Shown: positions 16,032 through 25,728 of the stretch, one piece after another
How positions within the stretch are numbered: position 1 is the first letter of the stretch
Layout: each line of letters starts with the position of its first letter
Source of the DNA: Chryseobacterium sp. Leaf201
Lineage (GTDB): Bacteria; Bacteroidota; Bacteroidia; Flavobacteriales; Weeksellaceae
NCBI RefSeq assembly: GCF_001421435.1
Contig: NZ_LMKA01000063.1
Span: 1-33,521 of the forward strand
Reading direction: 5' to 3'
Length of the DNA: 33,521 nucleotides
Program-made: the position numbers and the translations under genes
Notes under the pieces: model-generated
What the model saw: only the letters and a program-made list of their open reading frames with translations
The model's database searches: none
Told to the model about the DNA's origin: nothing

Positions 16032-16262
16032 GTATGTATTGATAGCGATATAGAGAAAATTCGGGAATAAGTATCTATCAGCTGTAAGGTAAAATCTATG
16101 TTTTTGAACATCTAAATCTAATTAATACATCACACCAAACATTCAGTAAATTTATTAAGCCGTTTTATATCTTTTTTAAAGGTATCAAATCTCATAAAAC
16201 GATGATAACAAATTTACCAACCTATCAATATTTTTTGTAAAAACCTAATGAAAAATTATATG

Positions 16263-16295
16263 CAGACGGTTACGTATACTGCCACTGCTTTATAA
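16263..16295 (+). pseudogene. 3' remnant of a fimbrial subunit gene
   Basis: Ten codons (QTVTYTATAL) and TAA identical in protein to the end of genes B and C. The following bases (ATAACGAAGCAACC... and the terminator at 16321) instead match those after gene A (14982 onward). The piece is therefore a chimeric leftover of a recombination between subunit genes. The unique DNA at 16202-16262 before it shows no gene. Confidence 0.8.
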
Positions 16296-16320
16296 ATAAC
16301 GAAGCAACCATTTCTATATA

Positions 16321-16358
16321 AGCCCTCAATACTTTCTAAGTATTGAGGGCTTTTCTAT
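16321..16358 (+). terminator. Duplicate of the subunit A terminator
   Basis: The same perfect 14-bp stem, TCT loop and T-rich tail as at 15031. The segment from 16272 to about 16622 is a diverged copy of 14982 to about 15330 (terminator, spacer, promoter, gene start). Confidence 0.85.
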
Positions 16359-16441
16359 TTTAAACCGAATGAGTAATGCATGTAGTTATTTTACTACATC
16401 AACTTCCATTTTCCACTACAAAGAAGATTTTATCGCCGCCG

Positions 16442-16449
16442 TAGATTTG
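16442..16449 (+). promoter_or_regulatory. -7 element TAGATTTG before subunit gene C
   Basis: Matches TAnnTTTG and lies 54 bases before the ATG at 16503, in the same context as the other subunit promoters. As no terminator is seen between gene C and the chaperone, this is the likely start of transcription for the whole fibre operon. Confidence 0.55.
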
Positions 16450-16502
16450 TAGTGTTCAAAAGAGAACAATTAAACAAGAAATAAAAATTAAATAATACGA
16501 TC

Positions 16503-17048
16503 ATGACAAAATTAATCGCAATCGCAGCTTTAACTATCGGAGCAACCATATTAGGAACGAACAATGTTAAGGCTCAGAATACTACTGCAACAACAACCGT
16601 AAATATTACCCTGAACGATGTAATCTCCATCGATGCAGGAAGTACGGCAATCGGTAATACGGTTGACTTCAACTATGCGACTGCAGCAGACTATAATTCT
16701 GATCAAACGGTTACTAAAGCCAACTCTTTAAAAGTTACTTCAACAAAGAACTTTAACGTTAAAGTAAAAGCAGGAGGCGCTAATTTTATGAACGGAACCA
16801 ACTTGATCCCTGTAAATGTTCTGACCATCAAAGCGGCTGCAGCTGCCGGAACTATGGGTGGAACAAAAAGCGCTGTTGTTTTATCTGCAACGGATCAAAA
16901 TTTAGTTACCAATGCTCCGCTTGGAAGTGCCTTAACATTGAATCTGGATTACACAATTCCTGCAGCAAAATCATCATCTTCTGATATCTTAGGTAAACCG
17001 GCCGGAACTTATACGCAGACGGTTACGTATACTGCTACTGCTTTATAA
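16503..17048 (+). CDS. Secreted fimbrial-subunit-like protein, copy C (operon-leading)
   Basis: A 181-residue protein, near-identical to copy B: the same signal peptide (…NNVKAQNTT), domain framework and C-terminal AGTYTQTVTYTATAL strand. It carries GTKSAVVL and DQNLVTNA in place of GTKNAVVL and DQTLVSNA. It is the copy placed directly before the chaperone gene (82 bases), so it is presumably the subunit made together with the assembly machinery. Subunit-chaperone-usher-adhesin is the order seen in chaperone-usher operons of Proteobacteria; similarity here is by organisation and fold-like features, not proven homology. Confidence 0.8.
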   Translation: MTKLIAIAALTIGATILGTNNVKAQNTTATTTVNITLNDVISIDAGSTAIGNTVDFNYATAADYNSDQTVTKANSLKVTSTKNFNVKVKAGGANFMNGTNLIPVNVLTIKAAAAAGTMGGTKSAVVLSATDQNLVTNAPLGSALTLNLDYTIPAAKSSSSDILGKPAGTYTQTVTYTATAL

Positions 17049-17130
17049 ATAAATTTTTTTAGGTTTAAAGGTTCCTTTTGTTACGTTTTCAGTAGTTTTG
17101 GGAATCTTTTATTTTTAAACAATTTACACC

Positions 17131-17928
17131 ATGCGCAAGTTTATTCACCTTTTCATTTTCTTTATCCTCACAGGGTCTTCTTCAATTCTGGCACAAAGTA
17201 TCTCGATGTCGCCTACACGTTTGTTTTTTACCGGTAATCCAGGAGAAAAAGTGTCACAGACAGTCACGCTTCAAAACAGCTCGGATAAAGAATATGTTTT
17301 TAATCTTAACTATAAAGATTGGGCCAGAGAAGAAGACGGAAATAAAGTATATCTTGAAGCAGGAAGTTCAAAAACCTCCAATGCCGCCTGGGTGTCTACC
17401 TTAGAAAACGCAGTAACAGTTCCTGCGAGAAGCACAAAGGAGATTGTAGTAACCATGCAGATTCCTGCAAACGCACCAAAATCTGTTACAAACAGTATGT
17501 TATTTTTCACCCAACTTCCCCAGCAGGCAGATCAGGCACGTATTCAGAACGGGATTGGTATTATTACCTTATTTGAAGTTGGACTTCACATCTTTTACAC
17601 ACCGCCTGGGAACCAGACAAAAAGTTTGGATATTACCAATATATCAGAGGTAAACAGTGATAATGCAGTAAGCAAAAAAGTCGCAGTAAGCATCCATAAC
17701 GATGGGAATACCATCAATGATGCCACCGTTGAGTTTGAACTGACCAATACCGACAGCGGTAAGGAAATAAAATTACCCGCAATTTCCATCTCCATGCTTC
17801 CCGATACCAATCAGGTCGTTCAATTTTCTTTACCGGAGAATATTTCAGGGAACTTTTTGGGCGTGGTGATTATCAAAATGGCAGGATCCAATGATTTACG
17901 CGTAGGCGAAAAAAACTTTAAATTTTAA
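17131..17928 (+). CDS. PapD-like periplasmic fimbrial chaperone
   Basis: A 265-residue protein with a signal peptide (residues 1 to about 21, ending ILAQ). The N-terminal immunoglobulin-like domain starts ISMSPTRLFFTGNPGEKVSQ and continues TVTLQNSSDKEYVFNL. This is the typical PapD/FimC-type opening, in which an arginine (here perhaps R30) anchors the subunit C-terminus. PARSTKEIVVTMQIP and NSMLFF follow, and then a second Ig domain (about 165-265). The role would be to hold secreted subunits in the periplasm by donating a beta-strand and to deliver them to the outer-membrane barrel protein encoded 17 bases downstream. It could also be a structural Ig protein of another secretion system, but gene order favours the chaperone reading. 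Confidence 0.8.
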   Translation: MRKFIHLFIFFILTGSSSILAQSISMSPTRLFFTGNPGEKVSQTVTLQNSSDKEYVFNLNYKDWAREEDGNKVYLEAGSSKTSNAAWVSTLENAVTVPARSTKEIVVTMQIPANAPKSVTNSMLFFTQLPQQADQARIQNGIGIITLFEVGLHIFYTPPGNQTKSLDITNISEVNSDNAVSKKVAVSIHNDGNTINDATVEFELTNTDSGKEIKLPAISISMLPDTNQVVQFSLPENISGNFLGVVIIKMAGSNDLRVGEKNFKF

Positions 17929-17945
17929 ATTTTAAAAATTAAGTC

Positions 17946-20750
17946 TTGAAACCACAGAATGGAATATCGATATCAATCCTAAGAAGAACAGTCTTATCTT
18001 TTGCATTGGTTCTTCTGCATTTTTCGTTGGCCTTTGCTCAGGACAAGAAGGATATCGGGATCCGTTTTGAAAATAGCAGCATAGCTGTTGAGAAAGGTTC
18101 TACTTTTACTAATTTACTGGTTATTGAGAATAAAAGTTCCGAACAGATTACCATTCAGAATATCATGCCTCAGGAAAACTATCCGGGTTTACTGTTCTAT
18201 CCTAAAAATGATTTTATATTAGATGCCGGTCAGTCTAAAAAATTTCCTGTGAAACTGATTGCCAACGTGGATTTCATGAAACGTATATCCAATGAGATCA
18301 CCTTCCAGGTTTCGTATACCACTCCAACGGCCACCAGAACTCAGAGCGCCTCTTTCTCCGTTGATAAAGACGAGAACAGCAACATCGCCATTTATACGGC
18401 ATCATACGAAAACTTCATTAATCCTTCTGCGCCCCACTCCTCCATTCTACTGACGGTAGAAAACCAGGGCTATAGTAAGCGAACCGTTAAGATTGATTTG
18501 CAATCTATTCCTGATGGTTTGGAAATGATGCCCAAACAACAAACCGTTTCTCTGGAAGGTTTAGAAAAACAAACCGTTGAGATCAAAATTACGGTCAGAA
18601 AACAGAATACGCTTTTCCCGGAATTTAATATTAATGCAACCGCCACAGACCAGCTTAATAATGAAATCGTGGGAAGCAACACGCTTCACTTAGTCATTTT
18701 ATCGAACAACAGACAAATTGCGAGAGGAAACGAAGCGGTGAACGGGAGTAATTTTGCAGAAATCAGTTATAACGAAAACAGTTCTGGTTTCAATTTTCTT
18801 CAATTAAGAGGAAATACAGCGTTCCGGGTAACTGAAAATCTGAAATCGCGCTTCAATATAGGTGCAGATTACTATCATGAAGACGGCCGGTATAACCTGT
18901 ATGATACCTGGCTGGAGCTGGAGAAAAAAAATACGGTATTACGGGTTGGGAATGTTAACAGTAATGACTACGATTATCCGGTTTTCGGGAGAGGTGGGAA
19001 AGTTTCTACCAGATTCGGTAAAAATAATCAGCTTGAAATTCTTGCGCTGGAAAATAATTACAACTTGTACGGCACTTATTTCCAGCAAACAAAAGGATCT
19101 ACCATAGTGGGTGCAAAATATGGTTTTGGAAATGCTAAATCTTTTAATGGAAAAGTATCCTACCTATTTGACCATGATCCGCGCTTTAATGTTGATACGC
19201 AGGTAGCGAACGCAACAGCATCATTATTAATTAACGATAAACATACAGTCCGTACCGAGGTGGGTGTGAGCCACGAAAAAGGCCTTTTGAACAAAGATGA
19301 AAACACAGGAGCTTCAATGGGAGCGAATTACGAGGGCAAATTAGGAAGTTGGGATATACAGTCTGTGAATACCTTTGCCACCAAAAGTTATGCGGGGATC
19401 AAAAGGGGATCTTTTTTTTCAAATCAGCGGATCAACCGCCAATTTTCTGCTTCTCAGCGCGCTTTTATACAATATCAGAATTCAGAAGTAGACCCCGAGT
19501 TCCTAAGTTTCCAGAGCACGCCAATCGAGCCTGGGAATACGGCCAATCTGCGTTATTATTTCAACAGCACAGAATCTTTGGGATCAGGTTACCAGCTTTC
19601 TGCAAAGAATTGGAATTTCCTGGTATCCCCAAAGATTGAAAAACAGAAAACAGCTAATTTTTACACATCGTACGAACTTTTTTCTTACCGATTGGAAACA
19701 AACATCAGCGCAACATTGGGCGCCCACGCAGTAAATCTTACAGCGGAATATTCTTATTCGAAAGAGAACAACAGACCGGATTGGTTTAACAGCTTGAAAA
19801 CCACTTTGTCTTACAGATATAAATCATTCTCTCTCAACGGAACAGCCCAGTGGAATGCAACGAACGTTTTTGATTTAAATTCTTACTACAACACAGACCG
19901 CAATTTTGCCAACTACAATGTATATGCCTCGTATAATTTCCAGATGCTCAGTAATAATCTGATCGGATCTTTTTCAGCAGGAACTTTCTATTCGGAACTT
20001 TATAAAAATTTAAACAGCAATATCACCGGGAGCCTGGAATATAAGATTTCTCCTTCCTGGTCCAGCACAGGGTATTTTAATCTTTCAGGATATAAATCTA
20101 CTGCCGAATATGCAAGCAGCGGCAGTTATTACCAGTTCAGAGTGGGGATCAGAAAATATTTTACTGCAGCCACGGCTTTGGGAAATCATAAAGTAGCATT
20201 CCAGTTCTTTGAAGATAAAAATTTCAACGGACTTTTAGATTCAGGCGAACAAGTAATCGCTGATGAAATTGTAAAACTTGACAATTATGTCGCCATGACG
20301 GACAAGAACGGAAAAGTAATTTTTCAGAATGTGCCTGAAGGTATTTACACCCTGAAAGTAAACGAAAGTGCGGGTGCAAGATTGATGATGAATCCCGTAA
20401 TAATGGTTAATAACAATATCAACCGCAAAGTAGGTTTGGTAAAAAATATAAGGGTAAGTGGAAAATTAACAGAGATCAAACAGGCCTACGATGTTTTGGA
20501 GACTGATGTAACAGGGATTGTAGTGTATGCAAAAGGTGAAGATGGAGCGATCTATACCGCCGTGGTCAACCAAAAAAATGAGTTTGAGTTTTTCCTGAAA
20601 GATGGAAAATACGAACTCTATATTGAAAATGACAAATACAGCTACATACAACCCACAAAAACAATTCAGGTGAAAAAGGATGGTAATCCGGAAGCCGTGA
20701 TTTTTGAATATAAGAAGAAAGACACCACTATTAAGGTGAAAAAGTTTTAA
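17946..20750 (+). CDS. Large outer-membrane barrel protein in the usher position
   Basis: A 934-residue protein. It starts at a TTG (no in-frame ATG before the signal peptide), with a signal sequence ending LAFAQ near residue 31. Residues about 32-255 form two Ig-like beta domains (IGIRFENSSIAVEKGSTFTN; SSILLTVENQGYSKRTVKID). About 265-740 is a long run of aromatic, alternating strands typical of an outer-membrane beta-barrel (FLQLRGNTAFRVTENLKSRF, YQFRVGIRKYF). About 750-934 has two small beta domains, the first with a calcium-loop-like FEDKNFNGLLDSGEQV and TDKNGKVIFQNVPEGIYTL. Ig domains, barrel and C-terminal beta domains recall a fimbrial usher, and it lies between chaperone and adhesin genes. 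No PapC-like plug was recognised, so it is an usher analogue rather than a confirmed usher. Confidence 0.7.
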   Translation: MKPQNGISISILRRTVLSFALVLLHFSLAFAQDKKDIGIRFENSSIAVEKGSTFTNLLVIENKSSEQITIQNIMPQENYPGLLFYPKNDFILDAGQSKKFPVKLIANVDFMKRISNEITFQVSYTTPTATRTQSASFSVDKDENSNIAIYTASYENFINPSAPHSSILLTVENQGYSKRTVKIDLQSIPDGLEMMPKQQTVSLEGLEKQTVEIKITVRKQNTLFPEFNINATATDQLNNEIVGSNTLHLVILSNNRQIARGNEAVNGSNFAEISYNENSSGFNFLQLRGNTAFRVTENLKSRFNIGADYYHEDGRYNLYDTWLELEKKNTVLRVGNVNSNDYDYPVFGRGGKVSTRFGKNNQLEILALENNYNLYGTYFQQTKGSTIVGAKYGFGNAKSFNGKVSYLFDHDPRFNVDTQVANATASLLINDKHTVRTEVGVSHEKGLLNKDENTGASMGANYEGKLGSWDIQSVNTFATKSYAGIKRGSFFSNQRINRQFSASQRAFIQYQNSEVDPEFLSFQSTPIEPGNTANLRYYFNSTESLGSGYQLSAKNWNFLVSPKIEKQKTANFYTSYELFSYRLETNISATLGAHAVNLTAEYSYSKENNRPDWFNSLKTTLSYRYKSFSLNGTAQWNATNVFDLNSYYNTDRNFANYNVYASYNFQMLSNNLIGSFSAGTFYSELYKNLNSNITGSLEYKISPSWSSTGYFNLSGYKSTAEYASSGSYYQFRVGIRKYFTAATALGNHKVAFQFFEDKNFNGLLDSGEQVIADEIVKLDNYVAMTDKNGKVIFQNVPEGIYTLKVNESAGARLMMNPVIMVNNNINRKVGLVKNIRVSGKLTEIKQAYDVLETDVTGIVVYAKGEDGAIYTAVVNQKNEFEFFLKDGKYELYIENDKYSYIQPTKTIQVKKDGNPEAVIFEYKKKDTTIKVKKF

Positions 20751-20760
20751 ATTTAAAGGT

Positions 20761-22197
20761 ATGAAAACGAGGAGGTTTTTTTTATGGGGAATTTTTGCTG
20801 TGTGTTCAGGATCAACAGTTACCAAAGCTCAGGACGTGTACCTGACTATCCCGGAAAATAATATTTTTAACAGGACCGAATTTACTTCGGTCCCTACAAG
20901 ATTAATGACAAACGCCAACAGGACAAATTGGGATTATGGCTTTTTTGGAATTGGCCCGACAGCTCCGACCTTTACCTCTACATCCGGACCGACTTTTACC
21001 CACTTTTCCTCTTCACTGTTCACTTTGCCCAACTCTGTTCTCCTATGGCAGTTAGAAAGTATGGGAGGGCAGTTGCCATCTACAGGGTTTTCGGGTTTTC
21101 TACCGGGTTTTCAGTCATTCAGTACAAGTGCTTTAAAATGGTTTGAGCCGCCAACAATCAGTTTTGGAGGAGGATTCAACCGGGGAAATATCAATTTTAC
21201 ATTTAAAATTCCTGCCGCACAATTTGCTGCGAATGCCTTCCGGGCCGGAAATTACTCCATGGATATTACTCAGAATTATAACGACTTCACACCACGTAAT
21301 TTTAAAACAATTTTAGTGATCCCTTCATCGATAAGATGGGTCACAACCTCTTTAACGAAATATATTGAAATATCTTCTTTGAATGACTATCGCAGTACAG
21401 GTACGCGGGTATGGGATCTGGGGAATACGGAAATTGCGCATACCGTCGATTTTAATTTTTGGGCAAAAGCTGCTGCCACAACCGTGCAGTTCACTTCATC
21501 TAAAGGTGTTCCCGGAACAAGAAATATTGCCAGCATTAAATTGGGAAGTAACGGATCTGCTCTCACGACCAAAGCTTTATCTGCCACTTTTCAAAATTTT
21601 TCCGCTGTTAATTTAAATGTTGCAGCAGGAAACAGAAACAGCTTCATCCCGGAGCTTTATGTATCTGCAGATGATTTTAAGAACAATTTTTTTGAAGCCG
21701 GAACGTATACTTTTGAGTTGAACCTCAACGCCAGAAGTACAGATAATTCAATTAACAGTTTGCAGAATACAGCTGTCCAGTTAAAGGTGCTTCCCCGGTC
21801 AGAGATCACCATCCCCAGTTCCGGGCGAAATGTAAACTTCAATTTTAATACAGCCTCCCATTACACCAATGGGCAGTCGCAAATGATTCCGAACCATATC
21901 ATACTGTCCAATAATGAGAGTTTTGAACTGTATGTAAAATCGGACGAAAATTATTTCAAGAAGGGTGGCCTGCAGACCGACATCAACTCCAACATATTAC
22001 AAATTGGTGTGGATGGAAGTTCTGTAAATGCTCCCTTATCCAAAACTCCCCAAAAAATACTCTTTAACGGAACACCGGTTTTGGACCAGGGACTGAACGT
22101 AAGTTACACCATACCACCTGCGGGTGCCCAAAGTTTGGTAGGTAAAGAAAATACCACCTACTCTATCAATGTTTATTACAGCTTTACAGCAATTTAA
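20761..22197 (+). CDS. Two-part secreted protein with C-terminal subunit-like domain (candidate tip adhesin)
   Basis: A 478-residue protein with a signal peptide ([23 protein letters not shown]). Residues about 25-340 form a Gly/Ser/Phe/Thr-rich beta region unlike the subunits, possibly of two domains. Residues 343-478 follow the subunit framework: [14 protein letters not shown] matches VDFNYxTAx[24 protein letters not shown] matches NSLxVxSxKNFxVKVKxxG, and the end [20 protein letters not shown] matches LGKPxGTYTQTVTYTATAL. A unique N-terminal domain joined to a C-terminal pilin domain is the architecture of tip adhesins such as FimH. The receptor is unknown. It starts 10 bases after the barrel gene and 26 bases before the hybrid kinase gene. 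Confidence 0.72.
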   Translation: MKTRRFFLWGIFAVCSGSTVTKAQDVYLTIPENNIFNRTEFTSVPTRLMTNANRTNWDYGFFGIGPTAPTFTSTSGPTFTHFSSSLFTLPNSVLLWQLESMGGQLPSTGFSGFLPGFQSFSTSALKWFEPPTISFGGGFNRGNINFTFKIPAAQFAANAFRAGNYSMDITQNYNDFTPRNFKTILVIPSSIRWVTTSLTKYIEISSLNDYRSTGTRVWDLGNTEIAHTVDFNFWAKAAATTVQFTSSKGVPGTRNIASIKLGSNGSALTTKALSATFQNFSAVNLNVAAGNRNSFIPELYVSADDFKNNFFEAGTYTFELNLNARSTDNSINSLQNTAVQLKVLPRSEITIPSSGRNVNFNFNTASHYTNGQSQMIPNHIILSNNESFELYVKSDENYFKKGGLQTDINSNILQIGVDGSSVNAPLSKTPQKILFNGTPVLDQGLNVSYTIPPAGAQSLVGKENTTYSINVYYSFTAI

Positions 22198-22223
22198 CAA
22201 TACTTTTTAAAAAACGCTTTCTC

Positions 22224-24269
22224 ATGGATCACTTTAACAGCAATAATCAATTGCGGGATCAGTACGATATTGATAAATTAAATGCATTCAAAAAAAAATA
22301 TGCCGATGCTTTTGATTTATTGGTATTTGCAGCTGCCAAGATGACCAACATGGAACTTTGTACCATGAGTATTACCTCGGAAGGGCAAGTTTATATTATC
22401 GCTTCCAGTGATGCGTCTGTCAATCAGATTTATCCTCAGAATCCTCACTTTCTTTTTGATGATCAGACTTCGGTCTATGAGTTTAAGAACCCGGAATTTA
22501 AATTTCATAAAAGTTATCCCATCCCGGGTCTTGAGGGCAATCTTATCGCTCATTTAAATTTATTTGACAGGGAAGAGAAAAATTTAGATAAAGAAGAGGA
22601 AGAATTAGTCAATAAGATCCTGAACCAGGCTTCAAAATGGTATTTGGGTAATGCAGCGGACCTCACAGAAAGAAAAAATATGGAGCATAAGATCTTGGAA
22701 GCAAATGAGCAAGCAGAGAAAGCCTATGTTTTAAAATCCGAGTTTGTGGCGAATATGAGCCATGAGATCAGAACCCCTTTGAATGGTATAATCGGCTTTA
22801 CAGAACTTCTTTTAGATACCACTCTGGACGAAACACAGAGACAGTATTTAGAAATAATCAATCAATCCGGAGTTTCCTTAAACAGCATCATCAACGATAT
22901 TTTAGATTTCTCAAAATTAGAAAAGCAAAAACTTAAGCTAAAGACTGACAAAGTAGAGATCGAAGAACTGGTTTCAGAAGCCTTTAATATTGTTGTGTAC
23001 AGTAATATTAAAAAGCAGTTAGAACTGCTCATTGATATTGACGAAACCATACCTAAATATATATGGACTGATAAGATGCGCTTAAAACAGGTTTTCGTCA
23101 ATCTTTTGGGCAATGCTTTGAAATTTACAGAGGAAGGCGAGATTGTGTTATATGTTAAAGTTGTAGATGATTTAGGAGAAGGAAAAAAACGAATCCGGTT
23201 TGGAGTTCGGGATACAGGTATTGGAATAAACAGCGAAAAACAAGCGGAAATTTTCAACGCTTTTTCACAGGAAGATGGCAGTAATACTAAAAGATATGGG
23301 GGTACCGGTCTGGGACTTACCATTTCTAACCAGATTCTGGCACTTTTCGGCAGTGTTTTACAACTCGAAAGCGATCAGGGAAAAGGCAGCGATTTTTTCT
23401 TTGATATTCAGTTTGATACGGAGGAAGAGGAATATGATGTAAGCTTAACCGGTATTAAGCGAGTTTTGGTTGTGGACGATCATGAATACAACCGGAAAAT
23501 CCTGAAAAGGATGCTGGAACGAAAAAATATCGAAGTCATAGAGTGTGACAGCGGGTTGAAGGCCCTGCTTTTGATGATGGACAAGTCCGAATTTGATGTG
23601 ATCATTATGGATTATCATATGCCTATTATGGATGGCATTGAAACCATTAGAAAAATGAAAAATATTATTCCCGATGCCCCCCATGCAACACCATATGTTA
23701 TTTTGTACAGCTCGTCCGATGATACTAATTTACAGGATGCATGTGACGAATTGGAAATAGAAAATCGGCTCGTAAAACCGGTTCGTATGAAACAGATGTA
23801 CCAGGTTTTATCCACCCTAAAGAGTTCTCAAAAGAAAAAACCTGAGCAAATAAAAGATATCGCAACTGAAGTAAGTGAGCGCGAAATAAAAATTTTAATT
23901 GCTGAAGATAATGCTATTAATTTACTTCTTACCAAAACGTATTTAAAGGATATAATTCCTCAAGCTTTGATCATCGAGGCAAAAGATGGCACTGAAGCGG
24001 TTGAAAAATTCCAAAAAGAAAGCCCCGATCTTATTTTAATGGATATTCAGATGCCCCATCTCAATGGCATTGAAGCAACCCGGAAAATAAGAGCCCTGGA
24101 AAAAAATATAGAAATACCTATTATTGCGCTAACCGCAGGGGGTCTTCCCGGAGAAAAAGAAAAATGCCTGCAAGCCGGAATGTCTGATTTTTTAACCAAA
24201 CCTTTATTGAAACAAACCCTTTCTGATATGATCAAAAAGTGGTATGGAATAGGAATGGAAGAAAAATAA
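22224..24269 (+). CDS. Hybrid histidine kinase with two receiver domains
   Basis: A 681-residue protein. Residues about 20-145 form an N-terminal sensor region (GAF-like in appearance, no transmembrane segments), followed by a coiled stretch. The HisKA box has phospho-acceptor H180 ([15 protein letters not shown]). The HATPase domain shows an N-box ([10 protein letters not shown]), DTGIGI, and GGTGLGLTI. Receiver 1 has D463 ([12 protein letters not shown]) and receiver 2 has D607 ([13 protein letters not shown]). No HPt domain or output domain is present. The protein is cytoplasmic, so it senses an internal or relayed signal. Co-transcription with the fibre genes suggests it controls the fibre or reports on its assembly. 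Confidence 0.92.
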   Translation: MDHFNSNNQLRDQYDIDKLNAFKKKYADAFDLLVFAAAKMTNMELCTMSITSEGQVYIIASSDASVNQIYPQNPHFLFDDQTSVYEFKNPEFKFHKSYPIPGLEGNLIAHLNLFDREEKNLDKEEEELVNKILNQASKWYLGNAADLTERKNMEHKILEANEQAEKAYVLKSEFVANMSHEIRTPLNGIIGFTELLLDTTLDETQRQYLEIINQSGVSLNSIINDILDFSKLEKQKLKLKTDKVEIEELVSEAFNIVVYSNIKKQLELLIDIDETIPKYIWTDKMRLKQVFVNLLGNALKFTEEGEIVLYVKVVDDLGEGKKRIRFGVRDTGIGINSEKQAEIFNAFSQEDGSNTKRYGGTGLGLTISNQILALFGSVLQLESDQGKGSDFFFDIQFDTEEEEYDVSLTGIKRVLVVDDHEYNRKILKRMLERKNIEVIECDSGLKALLLMMDKSEFDVIIMDYHMPIMDGIETIRKMKNIIPDAPHATPYVILYSSSDDTNLQDACDELEIENRLVKPVRMKQMYQVLSTLKSSQKKKPEQIKDIATEVSEREIKILIAEDNAINLLLTKTYLKDIIPQALIIEAKDGTEAVEKFQKESPDLILMDIQMPHLNGIEATRKIRALEKNIEIPIIALTAGGLPGEKEKCLQAGMSDFLTKPLLKQTLSDMIKKWYGIGMEEK

Positions 24270-24303
24270 TAATTAGATACCTTTGTGCATTGATAAGAAA
24301 TTT

Positions 24304-25032
24304 ATGAATGCTCTAATTAACGAACTACAATTAAAGATAGAAAAACTTGAACATGAAATCAATTTTAAGAACGGATTGATCTCGATATTGTCTCATGATT
24401 CAAAAGAAATATTCGGAAATTATCTGTTGCTTATAGAAGCGGTAGAGCAAAAAACCATAAGTGAGGAAGATTTTTTTAAGTTGTTGCCGCAGATAAAAAG
24501 CGATGCCCAGAAGAATCTGCAAACCGTTCAGGACAGCACTGCCTGGTTAAAAACACAATACGGGGAATTTAAGATTAACCCCGTTAAAATCATGGTGATG
24601 GGTCTTTTTCACCATCTGGAAAAAAAATACGCTGCTAAATTAAAAGAAAAAAACCTTAAATTTCATTTTAAAGGAGATCACGATGCATTTCTTACAACCG
24701 ACCGTCTGTTGCTGGAATATGTCTTAGACAAAATTCTTAACAATGCAGTTAAATACTCTTTTCCGGGACAGGACATTCACTTCCAATACTTTACAGAGAA
24801 CAATGAGGATGTAATTTCTGTGGTCGACTCCGGTACAGGAATTGGTGAAAAGTATTTATCCGCAATATTTAATTATGACAACCCAGTATTCACTGGTACT
24901 GCCGGTGAGACAGGAGTAGGTTTAAGTTTAAAAATTGTTAAAAATTTTGTATCCTTACTGCATGGAAATATAAAAATTATTTCGTCTGAAAATAACGGTA
25001 CTGCTGTTTCCATTTTTTTACCAAAAATTTAA
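24304..25032 (+). CDS. Small cytoplasmic sensor histidine kinase
   Basis: A 242-residue protein starting at the ATG at 24304 (an upstream in-frame TTG at 24283 is less likely). A short N-terminal coiled coil (INELQLKIEKLEHEINFKN) leads to the phospho-acceptor H31 in ILSHDSKEIFGNYLLL. This H-box departs from the common HELRTPL form in keeping only His and an acidic residue. The ATPase domain has LDKILNNAVKYS (N-box), VVDSGTGIG and GETGVGLSLKIV. There are no membrane segments and no sensor domain, so it probably takes input from the hybrid kinase encoded just upstream or from a partner protein. The natural target is the response regulator encoded 4 bases downstream. Confidence 0.85.
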   Translation: MNALINELQLKIEKLEHEINFKNGLISILSHDSKEIFGNYLLLIEAVEQKTISEEDFFKLLPQIKSDAQKNLQTVQDSTAWLKTQYGEFKINPVKIMVMGLFHHLEKKYAAKLKEKNLKFHFKGDHDAFLTTDRLLLEYVLDKILNNAVKYSFPGQDIHFQYFTENNEDVISVVDSGTGIGEKYLSAIFNYDNPVFTGTAGETGVGLSLKIVKNFVSLLHGNIKIISSENNGTAVSIFLPKI

Positions 25033-25036
25033 AAGA

Positions 25037-25684
25037 ATGAACAATAAAAAAAATAACGACCGGATTATTGTTGCAGATGATCATGGAATAGTCCGAATGG
25101 GTTTAATACAAACGATTAAAAAGTTCAGACCCGAAGCCATGATTTATGAAGTAGAAGATTTTAAATCGTTGTATAAAGTAATTTTGACAGAAGAATTGGA
25201 CCTGGCAATCATGGACGTCAATATGCCCAATGGTTCTATTCAGGAAGCAATAGATTACATCAAAATTCACAAACCCCAATTAAAGATTCTGATATTTTCT
25301 TCTCAGGATGAGGAGCTGTATGCAATGCGTTATCTAAAGATGGGCGCCGGTGGCTATCTAAGCAAGCAAAGCTCCACGGCAGCAATTGAAACTGCCTTGA
25401 CGGCGATGCTGAGTACCGGCCGGTATGCAAGTGACAACGTAAAAGAAGCGATGTTTTTAGAATCATTAAATGGCGCAACAAAAAACTCACCCTTTGAAGC
25501 CCTATCCGACCGCGAACTGCAAATTGCCAATAAACTTGCAGAAGGTCTTCCCCTCAAAGAAATTTCAAATCAACTTAATCTCCATTCATCAACGATCAGC
25601 ACTTACAAAAACAGGCTGTTTGAGAAGCTGAAAATACGATCCATACCCGAATTGGTGGAAATTCTCAGGCTGTATAATCAGTAA
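25037..25684 (+). CDS. NarL/LuxR-family response regulator
   Basis: A 215-residue protein. The receiver domain (about 8-125) has the acidic pair DDH near residues 14-16, phospho-acceptor D60 (LAIMDVNMPNG), a switch Ser in IFSSQD and the Lys in YLSKQ. The C-terminal LuxR-type helix-turn-helix (about 150-212) shows LSDRELQIANKLAEGLPLKE, then HSSTISTYKNRLFEKLKI. It binds DNA after phosphorylation, presumably by the neighbouring kinases. Its targets are likely the subunit promoters and the operon it closes. It is preceded by the kinase with only a 4-base gap and followed by a candidate terminator, so it is the last gene of the fibre operon. Confidence 0.92.
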   Translation: MNNKKNNDRIIVADDHGIVRMGLIQTIKKFRPEAMIYEVEDFKSLYKVILTEELDLAIMDVNMPNGSIQEAIDYIKIHKPQLKILIFSSQDEELYAMRYLKMGAGGYLSKQSSTAAIETALTAMLSTGRYASDNVKEAMFLESLNGATKNSPFEALSDRELQIANKLAEGLPLKEISNQLNLHSSTISTYKNRLFEKLKIRSIPELVEILRLYNQ

Positions 25685-25689
25685 ACTTT

Positions 25690-25728
25690 CTATTTCCGCT
25701 TTGTCATCCCGAAGAAATAGTTTTTTTT
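25690..25728 (+). terminator. Candidate terminator of the fibre/two-component operon
   Basis: CTATTTC (25690-25696) and GAAATAG (25714-25720) form a 7-bp stem with a 17-base loop, followed directly by eight T. The long loop makes it only a moderate call. Confidence 0.5.

Larger units (their letters stand above)
15350..16201 (+). repeat. Left arm of ~855-bp inverted repeat (partner 32665-33521)
   Basis: From the GCCGTAG promoter context at 15350, through gene B, to ATCAAATCTCA...CG at 16201, this stretch matches the reverse complement of 32665-33521. There are scattered, mostly synonymous differences and small indels. The right arm reaches the window edge, so the repeat may be longer. The arms enclose 16202-32664. 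Confidence 0.88.

Noticed and set aside
14463..17048. Type V (FimA/Mfa) fimbriae
   Set aside because: The subunits have ordinary signal peptides without a lipobox, and a PapD-like chaperone and large barrel are present, which does not fit the lipoprotein-based type V route.
24283..24303. TTG start for the small kinase
   Set aside because: The ATG seven codons later fits better. The extra residues MCIDKKF add nothing recognisable and crowd the preceding gene.
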